A stretch of DNA of 60,000 bases from the NCBI GenBank assembly GCA_903813345.2, contig CAIIXF020000010.1, positions 16,381,181 to 16,441,180 of the forward strand, in the 5' to 3' direction. The translations under genes were made by a program, and so were the position numbers. Under the pieces are notes generated by a model. It saw only the letters and a program-made list of their open reading frames with translations, was not told the origin of the DNA and ran no database searches. Positions 37,950 to 50,442 of this stretch are shown in pieces. Every line of letters starts with the position of its first letter. The stretch's first letter is position 1. The stretch comes from Owenia fusiformis (Eukaryota > Annelida > Polychaeta > Sabellida > Oweniidae).

Positions 37950-38691
37950 CTAGATAACGGCAACTCCGCGGAGTAGCAAATCCCAACGAATAAAATATCA
38001 ATTACCGAATTCCAATCAATTATACTCATTACTTTTGTTAAAATTGAAAAATTTAGATTTTAGAATTGCGAATTCCTGCAAAGCAGCCATTTTGAAATTT
38101 CTGAGGTACAAATCTGGAAAAAATACCATAATTGTGGTCTAATACAAAATTCCTTCAATTTGAGTACAATATAGGCATACTTTGAAGGGATCGAAAAATT
38201 ATTGCGAAATCGTACATTGGACGGCCATTTTGAATTTTACAAGGCTCGAATCAGTAAAAAGATACAATATTTGCAATCTACTCTTAATTGCCTTTCATTT
38301 GAGTATAATAAAGCTATACTTCAGAAAGATCAAAAAATTAGCGAAAATTTCTATTTTCCTGACCCTGGGGGTCAGTATGAAAAACATGGAATATATGTAA
38401 AATAGATAGATGTTGTGAATATACTACTAAAATTTCAAACAATAATATTAATTACTTTGGTTTAGAATGAAAAATTTATGATTTTTGCGAAAAAGTCCCG
38501 TCATTTTTAAAGTGGCGGCCATCTTGAAAATTTGCGTAAAACTATTCATCAATATACATCTTTCCACCAAATATGAAGATAATCGGTCAACTAATATTTG
38601 AGTTATCATCCGGACGGACGGAACGGACGGACGGATGGATGGACAGACGGAGGGCTTCACTATATCCCTACCTAACTTCGTTCGTTGGGAT
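37950..38691. mobile_element. Non-autonomous insertion of about 740 bp upstream of UGT-2
   Basis: Absent upstream of UGT-1, where CTATACAACAATAAAG is uninterrupted, and present upstream of UGT-2 and UGT-3. It begins CTAGATAACGGCAACTCCGC, contains the 12-bp palindrome ACTCCGCGGAGT and a (GGAC)n run near 38612-38640. It ends TTCGTTCGTTGGGAT, complementary to a subterminal ATCCCAACGAA near the start. No reliable coding sequence and no clear target duplication. It ends about 70 bp from the UGT-2 start codon. Confidence 0.6.
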
Positions 38692-38758
38692 AATAAAGTA
38701 AAATAAGTCTTAGTATCTAGAGCACATTCTGCCATAAGTGTCTTGAGAAAAAACAAAT

Positions 38759-40514
38759 ATGAGAGTTATTTTACTTTTAGTTCTGAGCTGTTTTGCTCTC
38801 GAAAAGGTCAACACTGGAAAGGTAACTTTATATTTTACTTTACATTATAATTACATAACTAAGTAAACAGAGTAAGGTGAAGCACTCCATCAATCTATCT
38901 TGGACATAACTTTGATTTTCTTGTAAAATTTAACAAATATGATTTTGCCTAAATGTCCTTAACATAGTGGTATTGGCTACTTTATTATTGTAGGTGCTGA
39001 TTCAACCTTATCCACTGTTTAAATTATCAAGAATCAGAGCCATGGAGCAGATAGCATTACTCCTTTCAAATGCTGGCCATGATGTAACATACTTCGTCCA
39101 CACGGAATACACTGCCTCAGAAATACTTCAAGCAGCAAATGTTACCATTATAACATACCAGTACCCCACTAAGGACCTAGCATACAATCTGGGAGGGGAT
39201 ACGATAACAGATTTCACGAAAATGACAATTCTAGAAGAAATGGCATTTATGTTTAAAAAAGGACAAATCCACGACATATATGTTAACTATTCCATTTCTG
39301 CATATTTCTCAGATATGAACCAATGGTGGGGACTCAAAGCTCAGAATTTTGACTTGATAATATTTGACAGTCAAGATTTTGCTTTAGGAAGGCTCATGAA
39401 GGAATATCTAGACAGACCTGCCATACTTTGGTCAAATGCCGGCTTTGAGATGCATATCGATAACTGGCTGGTGCCATTCCATGTATCATATATACCTATC
39501 AATTTTGTGTCATATAGTGACCAAATGACTTTTAAAGAACGAGCAATGAATACATTTTACTATGTGGCATTACAGTACTACATGAAAGACTGGTGTGATA
39601 CAACAAATGATGCTTTGGCAAAGGTCGCTGATAAAGTTGGACTCCCTCATGAAATTAGACCTGTTCTCAATGATGCAGACCTCATATTTATTCAATCTAA
39701 TTTTCCACACTTCTACCCTCGTCCAATCATGCCAAATGTTGTCCCTGTATTAGGGTTACTAGATCGTGACCATAAGCCAATTGATGCAAAGTTTCTCAAC
39801 TTCATAGATGGCGCTAATGATGGTTTTATCATCTTCACACTAGGTACATTGGCAACAGGTTTCGATGCGCAAACTCGGGAAATTTTTGCTACTGCGTTTG
39901 CGATGTTGAAACAACGAGTTTTATGGAGGTATATTGGCTCTGATCCTCTATCACTAGGCAACAATACAATGTTGTCACCATGGTTACCACAAAACGATCT
40001 TCTTGGGCACCCAAAATTGAAATTATTCATTACCCATTGTGGATCAGGAAGCTCGGGAGAAGCTGTTTACAACGCTGCACCTGTGATTGGTCTTCCTTTA
40101 TTTTTAGATCAGCGCCATCACTGTGCTCTTTTGACAAAACGTCATAAAATGGGATTAACATTATCATTTGCTGATATCACATTGGACACATTTTCTGCTG
40201 CGATTGTTGAGGTCCTCGGAAACCCTCAGTACAAGAAAAATGCTGTAAAAGCGCAGAAACTGGTCCGGGATCAACCCATCAATGCTACATACACAATTCA
40301 GTATTGGTGTGAATATATTATGAAGCACAAAGGCGCATATCACTTGAAATCTTCTGCCATGTTTGAACTGAACTTCTTCCAGTACTTCTTATTGGACATA
40401 CTACTGCTTGTATTAGTTACTGTGGTGATTTCTTTGGCTGTACTATATTGCATCATTAAACAGTTGGTACTGTGTCTTTGTAAATATAAGTCCCAGAAAC
40501 TTAAGAAATCTTAA
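38759..40514 (+). CDS. UGT-2: UDP-glycosyltransferase, intact, recombinant copy
   Basis: Exon 1 is 38759-38821 and exon 2 is 38994-40514, phase-0 intron with gtaac and tgtag borders, giving 527 codons, the usual UGT length. The product transfers a sugar from a UDP-sugar to small lipophilic acceptors at the ER membrane. Visible parts: signal peptide (MRVILLLVLSCFALE); N-terminal acceptor domain; donor-binding signature with WLPQNDLLGHPK and FITHCGSGSSGEA, ending in PLFLDQ; a hydrophobic C-terminal segment (FFQYFLLDILLLVLV onward); and KLKKS at the end, fitting a KxKxx ER-retrieval motif. The usual catalytic His after Ser in the N-terminal SH motif is Arg here (KLSRIRAMEQ). The Asp partner in LIIFDSQD is retained. 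The 5' half matches UGT-3 and the 3' half matches UGT-1. The exact sugar and acceptor cannot be inferred. Confidence 0.92.
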
Positions 40515-42464
40515 GATATATTATTCTTATGGCAGGCTCATGGCGGTCAGGCCACAAGGATGAGATATATATAGCCAAAATGACGCAACCTCCGAGGAGG
40601 AGCAGACTTACTGAATACGTCTTATGATACAATCATGTAATCAAAAAATGAAAATGTTTTCAGCTAAAAGTTAAAAAAACTTATTCATGTTATTGAGCTT
40701 ACACCTTATATTCCACATGGAGAAATTTATTGTTTAGTTTGGTCGTCTTTGTTGTCAGGTAAATTGTAGGAATTCGAATGAAAATTCACAAGGATTGGTC
40801 TTCGACATTCCTTTGTGAAACTTTCAGGAGGAAACCATAGAATGTATGATAAATTTATGCAGCAATACTATCTTGGTTGTATTGAAAAAAGTCACACTGT
40901 CAGTTGATCAGAACGTCACACATTTGCTGATCATTTTTGGAAAGTAAATTGGATTTCTTTTTATTTGAAATGAGTGCACAGTCAACTCCCTGAATAAAGG
41001 AGAAAATTAAATATTTTGATCAAAATTCAACTTGCTAATGGGCTATAGCAGAAATCACGCCTCAACATGGAGATCACAAAAGAATGCTGCGTGCAATGTT
41101 GCTTGTAATAATGTTTTGTGGAGAGTAATAAATCAGTATTGTTATTATTTATACATTTTTTTATTTTATATATTATGAGCTGGAATGTACAAAGAAAAAC
41201 TGTACATATCTTACAATATAACATGAAATTCAACATTAACTATTGCTGTTAAAATCAATTGTTTTACAATGTTAACAAATATAGCGAATCAGATGCTATT
41301 TTTCACTGAAACTGAGATATAGATATAATCCCATCCCCCAGCATTCGTTCTTCTGTCGTATCAGCTGGATTTCCATTTCAATCCATTAGAAGGTTAATGT
41401 GTCTTTTATTTTGCTATAAAATCGTTATCTCAATAAACAAGTTTCAACGTAACACAACTGATTTTAACAGAACTATACATAAATACATGAACTCGTGGAT
41501 GACAAGGATATGCAATGTACATACAAACAATATAAAACCTAAGTCAAAATAAATAATTCAAATAAATGACTATTTTTGGTTAATAAATTGGTCGACCCTT
41601 CTTTCCAATCTTTGATGAGATCAGCTCATGTATTCTGACATTTTTACACAAAAAGTTAAATTGATTCACTTCTAATGTCTAAAGGTATTTAAATTTCAAA
41701 ACACTTTATCCTTTCATATTAAAATCAATATATTATCACTAACTAGTAACTTGGCAATTCTATTATGAACAAATTACACATTCCCACTTGGCAATTAATA
41801 AAGATCATTTTTACACGCGACATACTCCCACTTTAAATTAACTGAAACTGAGATTTTTCTTTGAGACCTCTCCCTAAATGAAGCTAGTACACATAACATG
41901 CACTCAAAATTAAATGGATTTTAAAAACTGAATTTCAAAATCCATAATACAAAGCTTCATCTAATACAAATAAACCCTATAAAAAATTGGTCAAGATTCC
42001 TACATCTAGATGTACAATTGATATAAGGAAGTACTTATTTTACTGCAATATTCACTTGTTTTACAAACACAAAATCCACAACTCCTTGTTCCTCATATTC
42101 ATCTGGTCTCCATTCATAAATATCATTTACATACAGAGGTCAAGGTTCTCTGGCCTATTTCCCTCCTGTACTGAACTGTAAGTGAAAACCCTTGCAAAAT
42201 ACATCACATGTCTTATTTAATATCAACCACAGAATGTCAAACAGACCTTAGAAATAGGTGAAGGGACAATAAAATCAGATTTTTGAAATACATATTTTTG
42301 CAATATTTCCGATTAAGTATGGTGGGTATGCTTCTGCCACGATATATTTTGAAGGGGTTCACTAGATTCAATCATTCATGTCATGATAATGGATTTATTA
42401 ATGATAGCTGTCTTGCTGGATCACTGAGTAAAATGAAATGAAATTACACTAAATTCTTTCATCG
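40515..42464. other. Region between UGT-2 3' end and HYOU1-3 3' end
   Basis: Convergent 3' flanks with no exon seen. A candidate UGT-2 poly(A) signal AATAAA lies at 40993-40998. A minus-strand candidate for HYOU1-3 (TTTATT, 42394-42399) is about 66 bp past its stop codon. Nearly identical to 21061-23014. Confidence 0.55.
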
Positions 42465-45400
42465 TTATAATTCATCATCGGGACCATTTTCTCCATGTCC
42501 ATGTTTAGTTTCTTCAGTTTCAACTTTCTCTGATTTTTCATCATTGTCTGATTTATCTGAAGATTCTGTTTCTTTTTTATTATCAGATTGTTCTTCTGTT
42601 TTGGTAGATTCTGTATTAGACTCTGGAAGAAGAATATTCAATATGTAAATTGACAGATACATAGAAATGTTTCAAGCCTCATAAAACTGCATTGTTTTCT
42701 GGCTAATAAAAAGTTTTGATTTAGTAGTTTTATATCCAGAAGTCATTCTACTCGACTTGACAAGTCTGACAAGATTTAATACTAGAATAGTATGATTACT
42801 GTCAAACTAATTTGATATTCAGAGGAGCTTTGAAAAATCAGTCTAAGCAAAATGCTGTAAAACTTCATTTATACATACCTGTATTTTTAGTTTCTGTTTT
42901 TATTGGTTCTTCAGTTACAGGTTCATCTCCATTCTCTACTTCGACCTGAACATCGTCATCATCATCCTCTACTGAAACAAAAAAAAATTATAATTCATTT
43001 TCAATGTGGTATGTTACAAAAAAAGGTTTCATAGGATAACATGTTGGGCCAATACCTGACAAATCTTTTTTTCAAAAATTCATTGTGTCGCTCAGAAAGT
43101 TATTTTTACCAAAGATTTAGATTATAGACATTTTGAATTCTGACAGCTTGTTTTTTCTTAGTTGAATAACTGGCATAATATAATAAGAGGGGGGAGGGGG
43201 GGGGGCTAGCCATAACAAAAAATATAACATTTACCTTTTTTCTTATCTTTTTTATCATCTTTTACTTTTTTAGTGCCAGTGTCCTCACTGGTTGTATTAG
43301 TAGTTGTATTAGATGCTTTAGTCTCTTCCTTTGGTTTAGGTTTGGGCTTGTAGTATTTCGCCTTACTAACAAGATACTTCACTTCCCTATCGAGGGCTTG
43401 CACTTTAGTTGCAATGTCCTCTATAAGGATTACTGGCTTTTCATATAGGGGGGTTTTCTCTTGCAGGGCCAATTGTTCTTCTCTCCAGGCCTGAAATTAT
43501 AATGTAATCTTCTGTGAAAAAAAGTTGTACAGATAATTGCTCAAACAGTTAATAATACGTTCATCAATATTTGTAAAAACACACTTAATCTTTGACATTA
43601 TAAATATATTTATGTCTTCGAGAATCAAGGTGTTAACACAATGTAATGGACATAATTTTATGAAGCCTGGATGGTTTATTGTAAAATTATTATTAACATG
43701 CTGAAACAAATTTTTTATAGAAACCATAAAACAGACTGTTACGTTTAATTGAAATAAAGATGAACAATGGACGATGCTTAGGTATAATAAAAAGCATTTG
43801 GATTAGGAGACTTACCGTAGTTTCATTGACAAGTTTGGCAAGTGTGTTGAACTCAACTTCAGTGAAGATCTCATCTCCTTCAGTCATACCTGCTGTAAAG
43901 TTCTTCATGCCTTCTTTGAAGTGAACTGAATAGTTGAGCATAGATTTGAGCGCATCTAAGGCGGCAGGTCTCTCTGACACCTCCTTTACACGTAATATGA
44001 CATCTTTCATGGCCTTCTGGAGTGACTTTAGCTTATCCTTATAGTCCTAAGAGAAAACAAAACAATTTTTAAAGGGTACATTCTTTGTAGATTGTCCTGC
44101 AATCTGACAGAACAATCTATAAAGAGAGCAAATCTTGGACATTTATTCAATATATTTATTAATTTCATGCAGGATTGTCAATGTAGGACAGGTTCAAATT
44201 GTGCTCTATACTTCCCACTTTGATTAGTCTAAAGGGAGATGGCATTGTGTTGAAAGTAAATATTGCATGTAGATTAGCTTAGACACAATCAGGGAAATTG
44301 AAGATCAGCTTTACTTTCATACAAAGTTCAAGATATATCAAAAATCACTTTAAAGCATGAGAATTGTAGGCTGTCAAACTATAGATTAAGTTATGTCACA
44401 TGTTAATCACATGACTCACCTGAGTTGGTACACTGTCTTCCTGTTCATACAGCCAATCAGAAGCCTCACTTAGTTTCCCTGACAACACACTACGTTCCTC
44501 CTCTGTTGAGCATTTCTCATAGTCCTCCTGGTAGAGTTTATCCTGGTAGGTGAATATGTAGGACTCCAGTTCATTTTTGGCAATCTCAAGAAGTCTTTTT
44601 TCCTCATCTTTCTTTCTCATATCATCAATCCTTGAAAACAAGAAAGAACATGACTAGTCCCTTAACATACATTCTCTTGTCAATTATTCTTGACACCCTC
44701 TGTCCAGTGAATTACTACATCAGGTCTACTGCTGTAGCAAAGAAATACTTGTCCAGATCACTTGCTGTACAAAGGACCCCTTGAACAGTAAACATGAATA
44801 TGGTAATAAGATGTTCTAGTTGTTATACAATTTCATGTAAAATTTCAATGTCACTTTTGAAGAATGTAATTGCTAACTTTGAAGTCATTATATATAGGCC
44901 TAACTTCATTCACACATTGACATAACTCTTAATTGCAACTTTTCTTGGCCTCATTGCATAATTGCACTCATTTTTTGCACTTACTTTTTCTTCATTGACT
45001 GTATTTTATCTTCAGAGGGTTCAGGTTGACCTCTATGTTCTGTCTTGGCCTCAATAGGTTCTTTGATTGTCTGTGGCTTTGGTGGTTTCTTCTCTTCTTC
45101 CTTCTCCTCCTTCTTGTCTTTGTCTCCCTTCTTGCCCTTCTTGTCTTTCTTGCCTTCCTTGAATATCAAGTCAAACCACATGTGTATTCTCCAAGTACGA
45201 TAATTGTGTAGTATTTAGCAATGGGCGTGTACATGCACATGTATGTTCTTCTAAGTACAATAACTGTAGTTTGAATATTCAAAATAACATTTTGGATTTA
45301 GTCAAGTTGGGAGCACAACTAGATCTCACTTACCCTGGAATCATATTTCTCTCCATTTGCCTTCTTTTTCTTCTCTCCATTCTTTGTCTCCTCTTTATCA

Positions 45401-48400
45401 CCATCAGCCTCAGTCTTATCACCTTCCTGTTTAGTCTCCTCATCAGACTTGCCCTAAAAGAGAAATATAATGCATTCATGTTTTGAAATGAAAAAACAGA
45501 GGGCAAAGGAGTGGACAAGAATGAGACAAGCAAGGAAAGAAGAACTAGCAAGTATAGGAGAAGCAATAAATGAAGTACAAACAGTAAAAACAACAAGCAA
45601 TGAATTAGGAAGGAATTAATTTCAAATTATAAACAAACTTTTTGTATAGGCTGAATATGTTGTGAACTTTTCTCCCAAAATTGAGATTCATCACTTAAAT
45701 CGTCAATATCTCATTTCAATATATATTGTTATTGATCTGATATAATGCACACCTCAGTGGTGTCAGCTTTTTCCTCTGTTGGTTCAGCATCAGTTGGCTT
45801 GTCATCAGCTGGTTTGTCTTCCTCTGCAGGCTTTTCTGCCTCCTCTTTGGTTTCCTAAGAACAACAACATGCAGAGTGCAGACTAAGACAACACTAGCAT
45901 AACATATACTAAATAATAAGGACAAAATGGGTCATGGTGGTTGTTTTGAGATGTTTAATTGAGTGAAAAGAGAGGAATCAGAATGTAAGTTGGTTAACAC
46001 TTTCAATGGTATATGATTGAAATATAGAACAGCAAGAAAATCAGACAGTTCATTCACACAATGGGCCAGAAAATCAGTCAGTTCATTCACACAAGGGGCC
46101 AGAAAATCAGACAATTCATTCACACAATGGGCCAGAAAATCAGACAGTTCATTCACACAAGAGGTCATAAAATCAGACAGTTCATTCACACAAGGGGCCA
46201 GAAAATCAGTCAGTTCATTCACACAAGGGGCCAGAAAATCAGACAGTTCATTCACACAATGGGCCAGAAAATCAGACAGTTCATTCACACAAGAGGTCAT
46301 AAAATCAGACAGTTCATTCACACAAGGGGCCAGAAAATCAGTCAGTTCATTCACACAAGGGGCCAGAAAATCAGACAGTTCATTCACACAATGGGCCAGA
46401 AAATCAGACAGTTCATTCACACAAGAGGTCATAAAATCAGACAGTTCATTCACACAATGGACCAGAAAATCAGACAGTTCATTCACACAAGGGGCCAGAA
46501 AATCAGCCAGTTCATTCACATTAGGGGCCAGAAAATAAGACAGTTAATTCACATTAGGGACAAGAAAATCAAACCAGTCATTCACATTAGGGGCCAGAAA
46601 ATCAGACAGTTCATTCACACAAGGGGCCAGAATATCAGACAGTTCATTCAAACAAGGGGCCAGAAAATCAGACAGTTAATTCACATTAGGGACAAGAAAA
46701 TCAAACCAGTCATTCGCATTAGGGGCCAGAAAATAAGACAGTTCATTCACACAAAGGCCCAGAAAATCAGACAGTTCATTCACACAAGAGGTCATAAAAT
46801 CAGACAGTTCATTCACACAAGGGGCCAGAATATCAGACAGTTCATTCAAACAAGGGGCCAGAAATTATCAGACAGTTAATTCACATTAGGGACAAGAAAA
46901 TCAAACCAGTCATTCACATTGGGGTCCAGAAAATCAGACAGTTCATTCACACAAAGGGCCAGAATAACAGACAGTTCATTCACACTAGGCCGGTAATGGG
47001 ACAGTTCATTCATGTTGGGGGCCAGATAATCATGCGCAACATTTTATTCACATTAGGCACCAGAAAATCAGACATTTCATTCAATCACACAATGGGCCAG
47101 AAAATATTCAGATTATTCAAATTTCGGTATGGAACAAGTCTAACAACCATGACTATCTCCTTTTGAAGAATCCCAATCGGCTGCCATTTTGTCTAACCAT
47201 CCATTTATTACATTTACACAAATACATTTTTGTTATCACTACTAAATGGATCAGAAATTGGAAGGTTAACTCATTCTATTTTAAAATGGCAGATGGTTGA
47301 AATTCTGTTCAGATGGTGAAATTCTGTTCAGAAAGTTGTGTACATGTATAGAGAAAACGTTTAAGTAGTCTAAAGTATAGGTGGTGCTACTGCTAATTAA
47401 ACAGAATAATGCGCATAGTGTTAACAAATTCAACGATCTTAATAAATTAATAGAAAAAAACTTAAATTGTACTTCAACAAATAAGCTCTTGGTAATCATA
47501 TCGCAAATATAAAATCATGTGACATCCATGAACAAAACAGCAAACACAAACATGTATACCTTTATATGAGCACTGTCAACAAGGACAAATGACAACAAAA
47601 ACATTTAAGTCATAAAATTTCAAATGAACATTATACCTCTTTCTCTGGTGTCTCCTTAGTTTCATCATCAGTCTCTTTTTTCTGGTCCTCAGTGGCCTCT
47701 TTCTTTTCACCCTCCTTTGCCTCACCCTCTTTAGCCTCACTTTCTTTTGCCTCTCCATCCTTCACATCCTCTGATGGCTTCTCGTCTGTTGAGCCAGAGA
47801 AAAAGTTTGAGATTGTGTTGCCTAGTTCTGAAATATTGGCAAGGTTTTGTTTTTAATTGTATTTTATGATTGATTTTGCTCACATGATTAGATCGTAACC
47901 AAATTCCTATCATGGCTGAATTTTATTTTCTTATCCACAAATATAAAACATAAAACGGCTGAATTGAATGATACATAACATTCCTCTCATATTTTGAAGA
48001 ATTTGCTTCATTGAAAGTTTGAATTCTCAATATTTAGAAGTAACAATATAACAGCTTAACTCTAATAAGTCTGTAATTACTGCAAAATAACAGAGCACAG
48101 ATCCAGGGAATCGACTACCAAGTGATTTAATTATTTTTAACTTTCATGATCTGGAAAGGCAACATTTATAATATGACACAATATTGACATACAAAACAAA
48201 ATAAAGCCCCAAGTGACCAAAATAAATTGCCTGTTTCTACCACCTAACATAAAAAAGCATAATCAAAATAATTCAGTTGCTAAAATGGAAAAAGTTAAAA
48301 AATTGAGATTTACAACTATTCGATACATTCACTCATGATCATGTTCAATATCAACTCATTGGTAAAAAAATGATACCACACAGAATGGTGTGATATTACA

Positions 48401-50442
48401 CAGAGAAACCAAAATCACAAAAATTTTCTACATTAATTTCAACTCCTTGTCACCAATATCAGCAATCATTAACTGGGCTTCAAAGTGTTGAAAGAGTGGT
48501 ATTGTTAATTCACTATTGGATTTGATATAATGATGAACATTGTGAAGCAGTATTTACATCAGGCGTTCTGCTATGAGATTTCACAACAATTCAGCCAAGG
48601 GATTCAGAGGAGGATTTACACAGACAGGGAGGTAAATGCTAAATTAATACAGCTAAAGACTTTAGTGTTACGCAATATACATCTTTTCACGAAACAGGCC
48701 ATGTAATATTAATTGCTAACGCAAGACCCCAAATTAGTATAGTCTGAAGCTAGGAGCTACAACATCCATGTCCCCATGCCACTTACTGGCAAAAGAGAAG
48801 GCTTCATCTGTTTTATCTAAACAAAAATCAACAAACTGACCCTTCATAATTCCAGACTGTAAAACAGGTTATTCAGCATAGAGCACATTTCTGAGTTCAG
48901 AACTCAGAAATTTACAAAATAGAACCAGATCGTATAACAAGGTTTACAGTATAATACATAGACAATATTTTCAACTGTTTAACAAAATCACTTTTTTAAA
49001 CTGGAGACCATTTCCGGAAAAAAAAACGTTGTCATTAGGATTGCTGTAATTTAATTGTCCTTGATGCATTACTATAGCAACAAAAGACAATTGAATGTCA
49101 AAGACAATTGAATGTCACAAGTCGTCACTGACAACATTTTCAAGAAATGACCCCCTCTTTGGAAATTAACTGAATCTACAACAATATTAAGATGCTCTTT
49201 ACTCAAGACAAGTACCACCTCCCATATTTGAATGAATGTGTCAATATTCTATAAGAGATACAATAGCCAGTGTATATAAGTATTTACAACAACCAATTCT
49301 ACTCACTAGACAATGTTGACTGGTCATCTTCTGGTGATGGTTGCTTTTCAAATTGGAACTCGACCTATAAATACAATAGGATATACAAATGGCTATTCTT
49401 CAATTTGGAGTTCATATTTTAAGTACAATAATATTTATAGTTGGCTGCTTTTTTGACATTTTATGTGAGTGCGGAAATACCTCCAATCTTATTGCTGAAT
49501 GAAATGGGTCCTTCTCTAATGTTAACACTAAATTTCATCACATTGAGCATCTTGGATTTGAGTCCATTTAAAATAGGGCAGATACTACTGTACTAGAATT
49601 AAACTGAAAGGCCAATGAGTATATGCGAATGAAGTGATTTAATGGAATTTCTATCATATTCTTATAACAAAACCTCTTCATTCATTTCATCAATTCATCA
49701 ACATCATTTATTATACCATATCCTCGTTTCTTTTGACATGTTCATCATGTCAAAAGAAACGAGGATACACTTTGCATAAAGACTTTCGCTTTAAGATGTA
49801 TTACCTTATCTAGAACCAGTATTCCACTCTCATCCATCTTGAAGTGTGCCTTGACCCCCTTAGACTCTGCATCCTTGCCATATTTGGTATGTGCATCTGC
49901 TACACCCGCCAATGACACCTTGTTCAGTTCAAGGTCACCAAATGTCCTGCAACCAGTTTTGATATAATGTTAGAGTGCAATACTAGGACTTCTAATCTGA
50001 TGCTCAAAATTAATGTATTCACCCAGTTATCATGTTGTTCTCTTACATGTACATGTAACCAACCATCTTCTGATCCAATTAAAATATAAGCAGTGATAAT
50101 GTCACACTCTGCTTTCTAAAATCTGGGAGGTATCAAATTAGGTTGGATTCACATTAATAGGCAAAGCTCATGAATAATTAAATAGAAACATATAATATTA
50201 ATTAAGTTAAAAAATAAAACACATTGATTTAAAATTGTATTCATAGTTTCTTACTTTAGCTCTGTCTCAGATAAAAATGACAGGTCTCCATAATTAACAT
50301 CAAATGTGAAGTCTGTGGTGTGCTTGTTGAAGGTCATCACCTTCTTCTGGGGGTATGGGTTCCACCGTCCAAACAGGGTACGTTTCACAGTCTTTGTGGA
50401 CTCCTTTCCATCATCATCAACTTTGGTTCTTTCAAACTCAAC
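42465..50442 (-). CDS. HYOU1: HYOU1-3: intact 13-exon C-terminal half of HYOU1/GRP170
   Basis: Exons 5' to 3' on minus: a 50255-50442, b 49805-49946, c 49307-49364, d 48787-48816, e 47637-47827, f 45753-45854, g 45334-45453, h 44985-45157, i 44420-44630, j 43816-44046, k 43235-43490, l 42879-42971, m 42465-42622. All have AG/GT borders and the lengths sum to 1953 nt, exactly 651 codons with the stop. Exon a starts [11 protein letters not shown], in the region where the substrate-binding part of HYOU1 lies. Exons e to h are a Lys/Glu/Asp-rich loop. Exons i to k are the helical domain with NxS/T sites (LNYS, KNFT, VNET). Exon m ends in DDEL for ER retention. The N-terminal signal peptide and ATPase domain are absent upstream, so this is a 5'-truncated but undamaged copy. 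Whether it is transcribed is unknown. Confidence 0.88.
45932..47100. repeat. 33-bp minisatellite, HYOU1-3 copy, intron e/f (largest array)
   Basis: About 30 units from roughly 46030 to 47000 with degenerate ends. A higher-order pattern of four variants (ATGGGCCAGAAAAT, GAGGTCATAAAAT, GGGGCCAGAAAAT and GGGGCCAGAAAATCAGTCAG) repeats three times between 46040 and 46480, showing recent expansion by block duplication. Long ORFs on both strands are artefacts of the 33-bp period. Confidence 0.9.
48787..48816 (-). CDS. HYOU1: HYOU1 exon d: 30-nt symmetric microexon (also 4966-4995 and 30751-30780)
   Basis: A strong acceptor (tttgttgatttttgtttag) and donor (gtaagtgg) surround exactly 30 nt encoding [10 protein letters not shown]. 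Flanking exon c ends in phase 1 and exon e starts in the same phase, so skipping gives an in-frame SKLGN junction, the form that resembles vertebrate HYOU1. Present and unaltered in all three units. Confidence 0.7.
49719..49767. repeat. Perfect hairpin in intron b/c of HYOU1-3
   Basis: Arms of 22 bp around a 5-nt loop: ATCCTCGTTTCTTTTGACAT is followed by its exact complement. The matching introns of units 1 and 2 have the left arm only, followed by unrelated sequence, so the right arm is a new inverted copy. Confidence 0.9.

Noticed and set aside
46017-46879. Long overlapping ORFs on both strands (repeats of [31 protein letters not shown])
   Set aside because: They are translations of the 33-bp intronic minisatellite. 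A period divisible by three keeps frames open by chance, and the same region is intronic in all HYOU1 copies.
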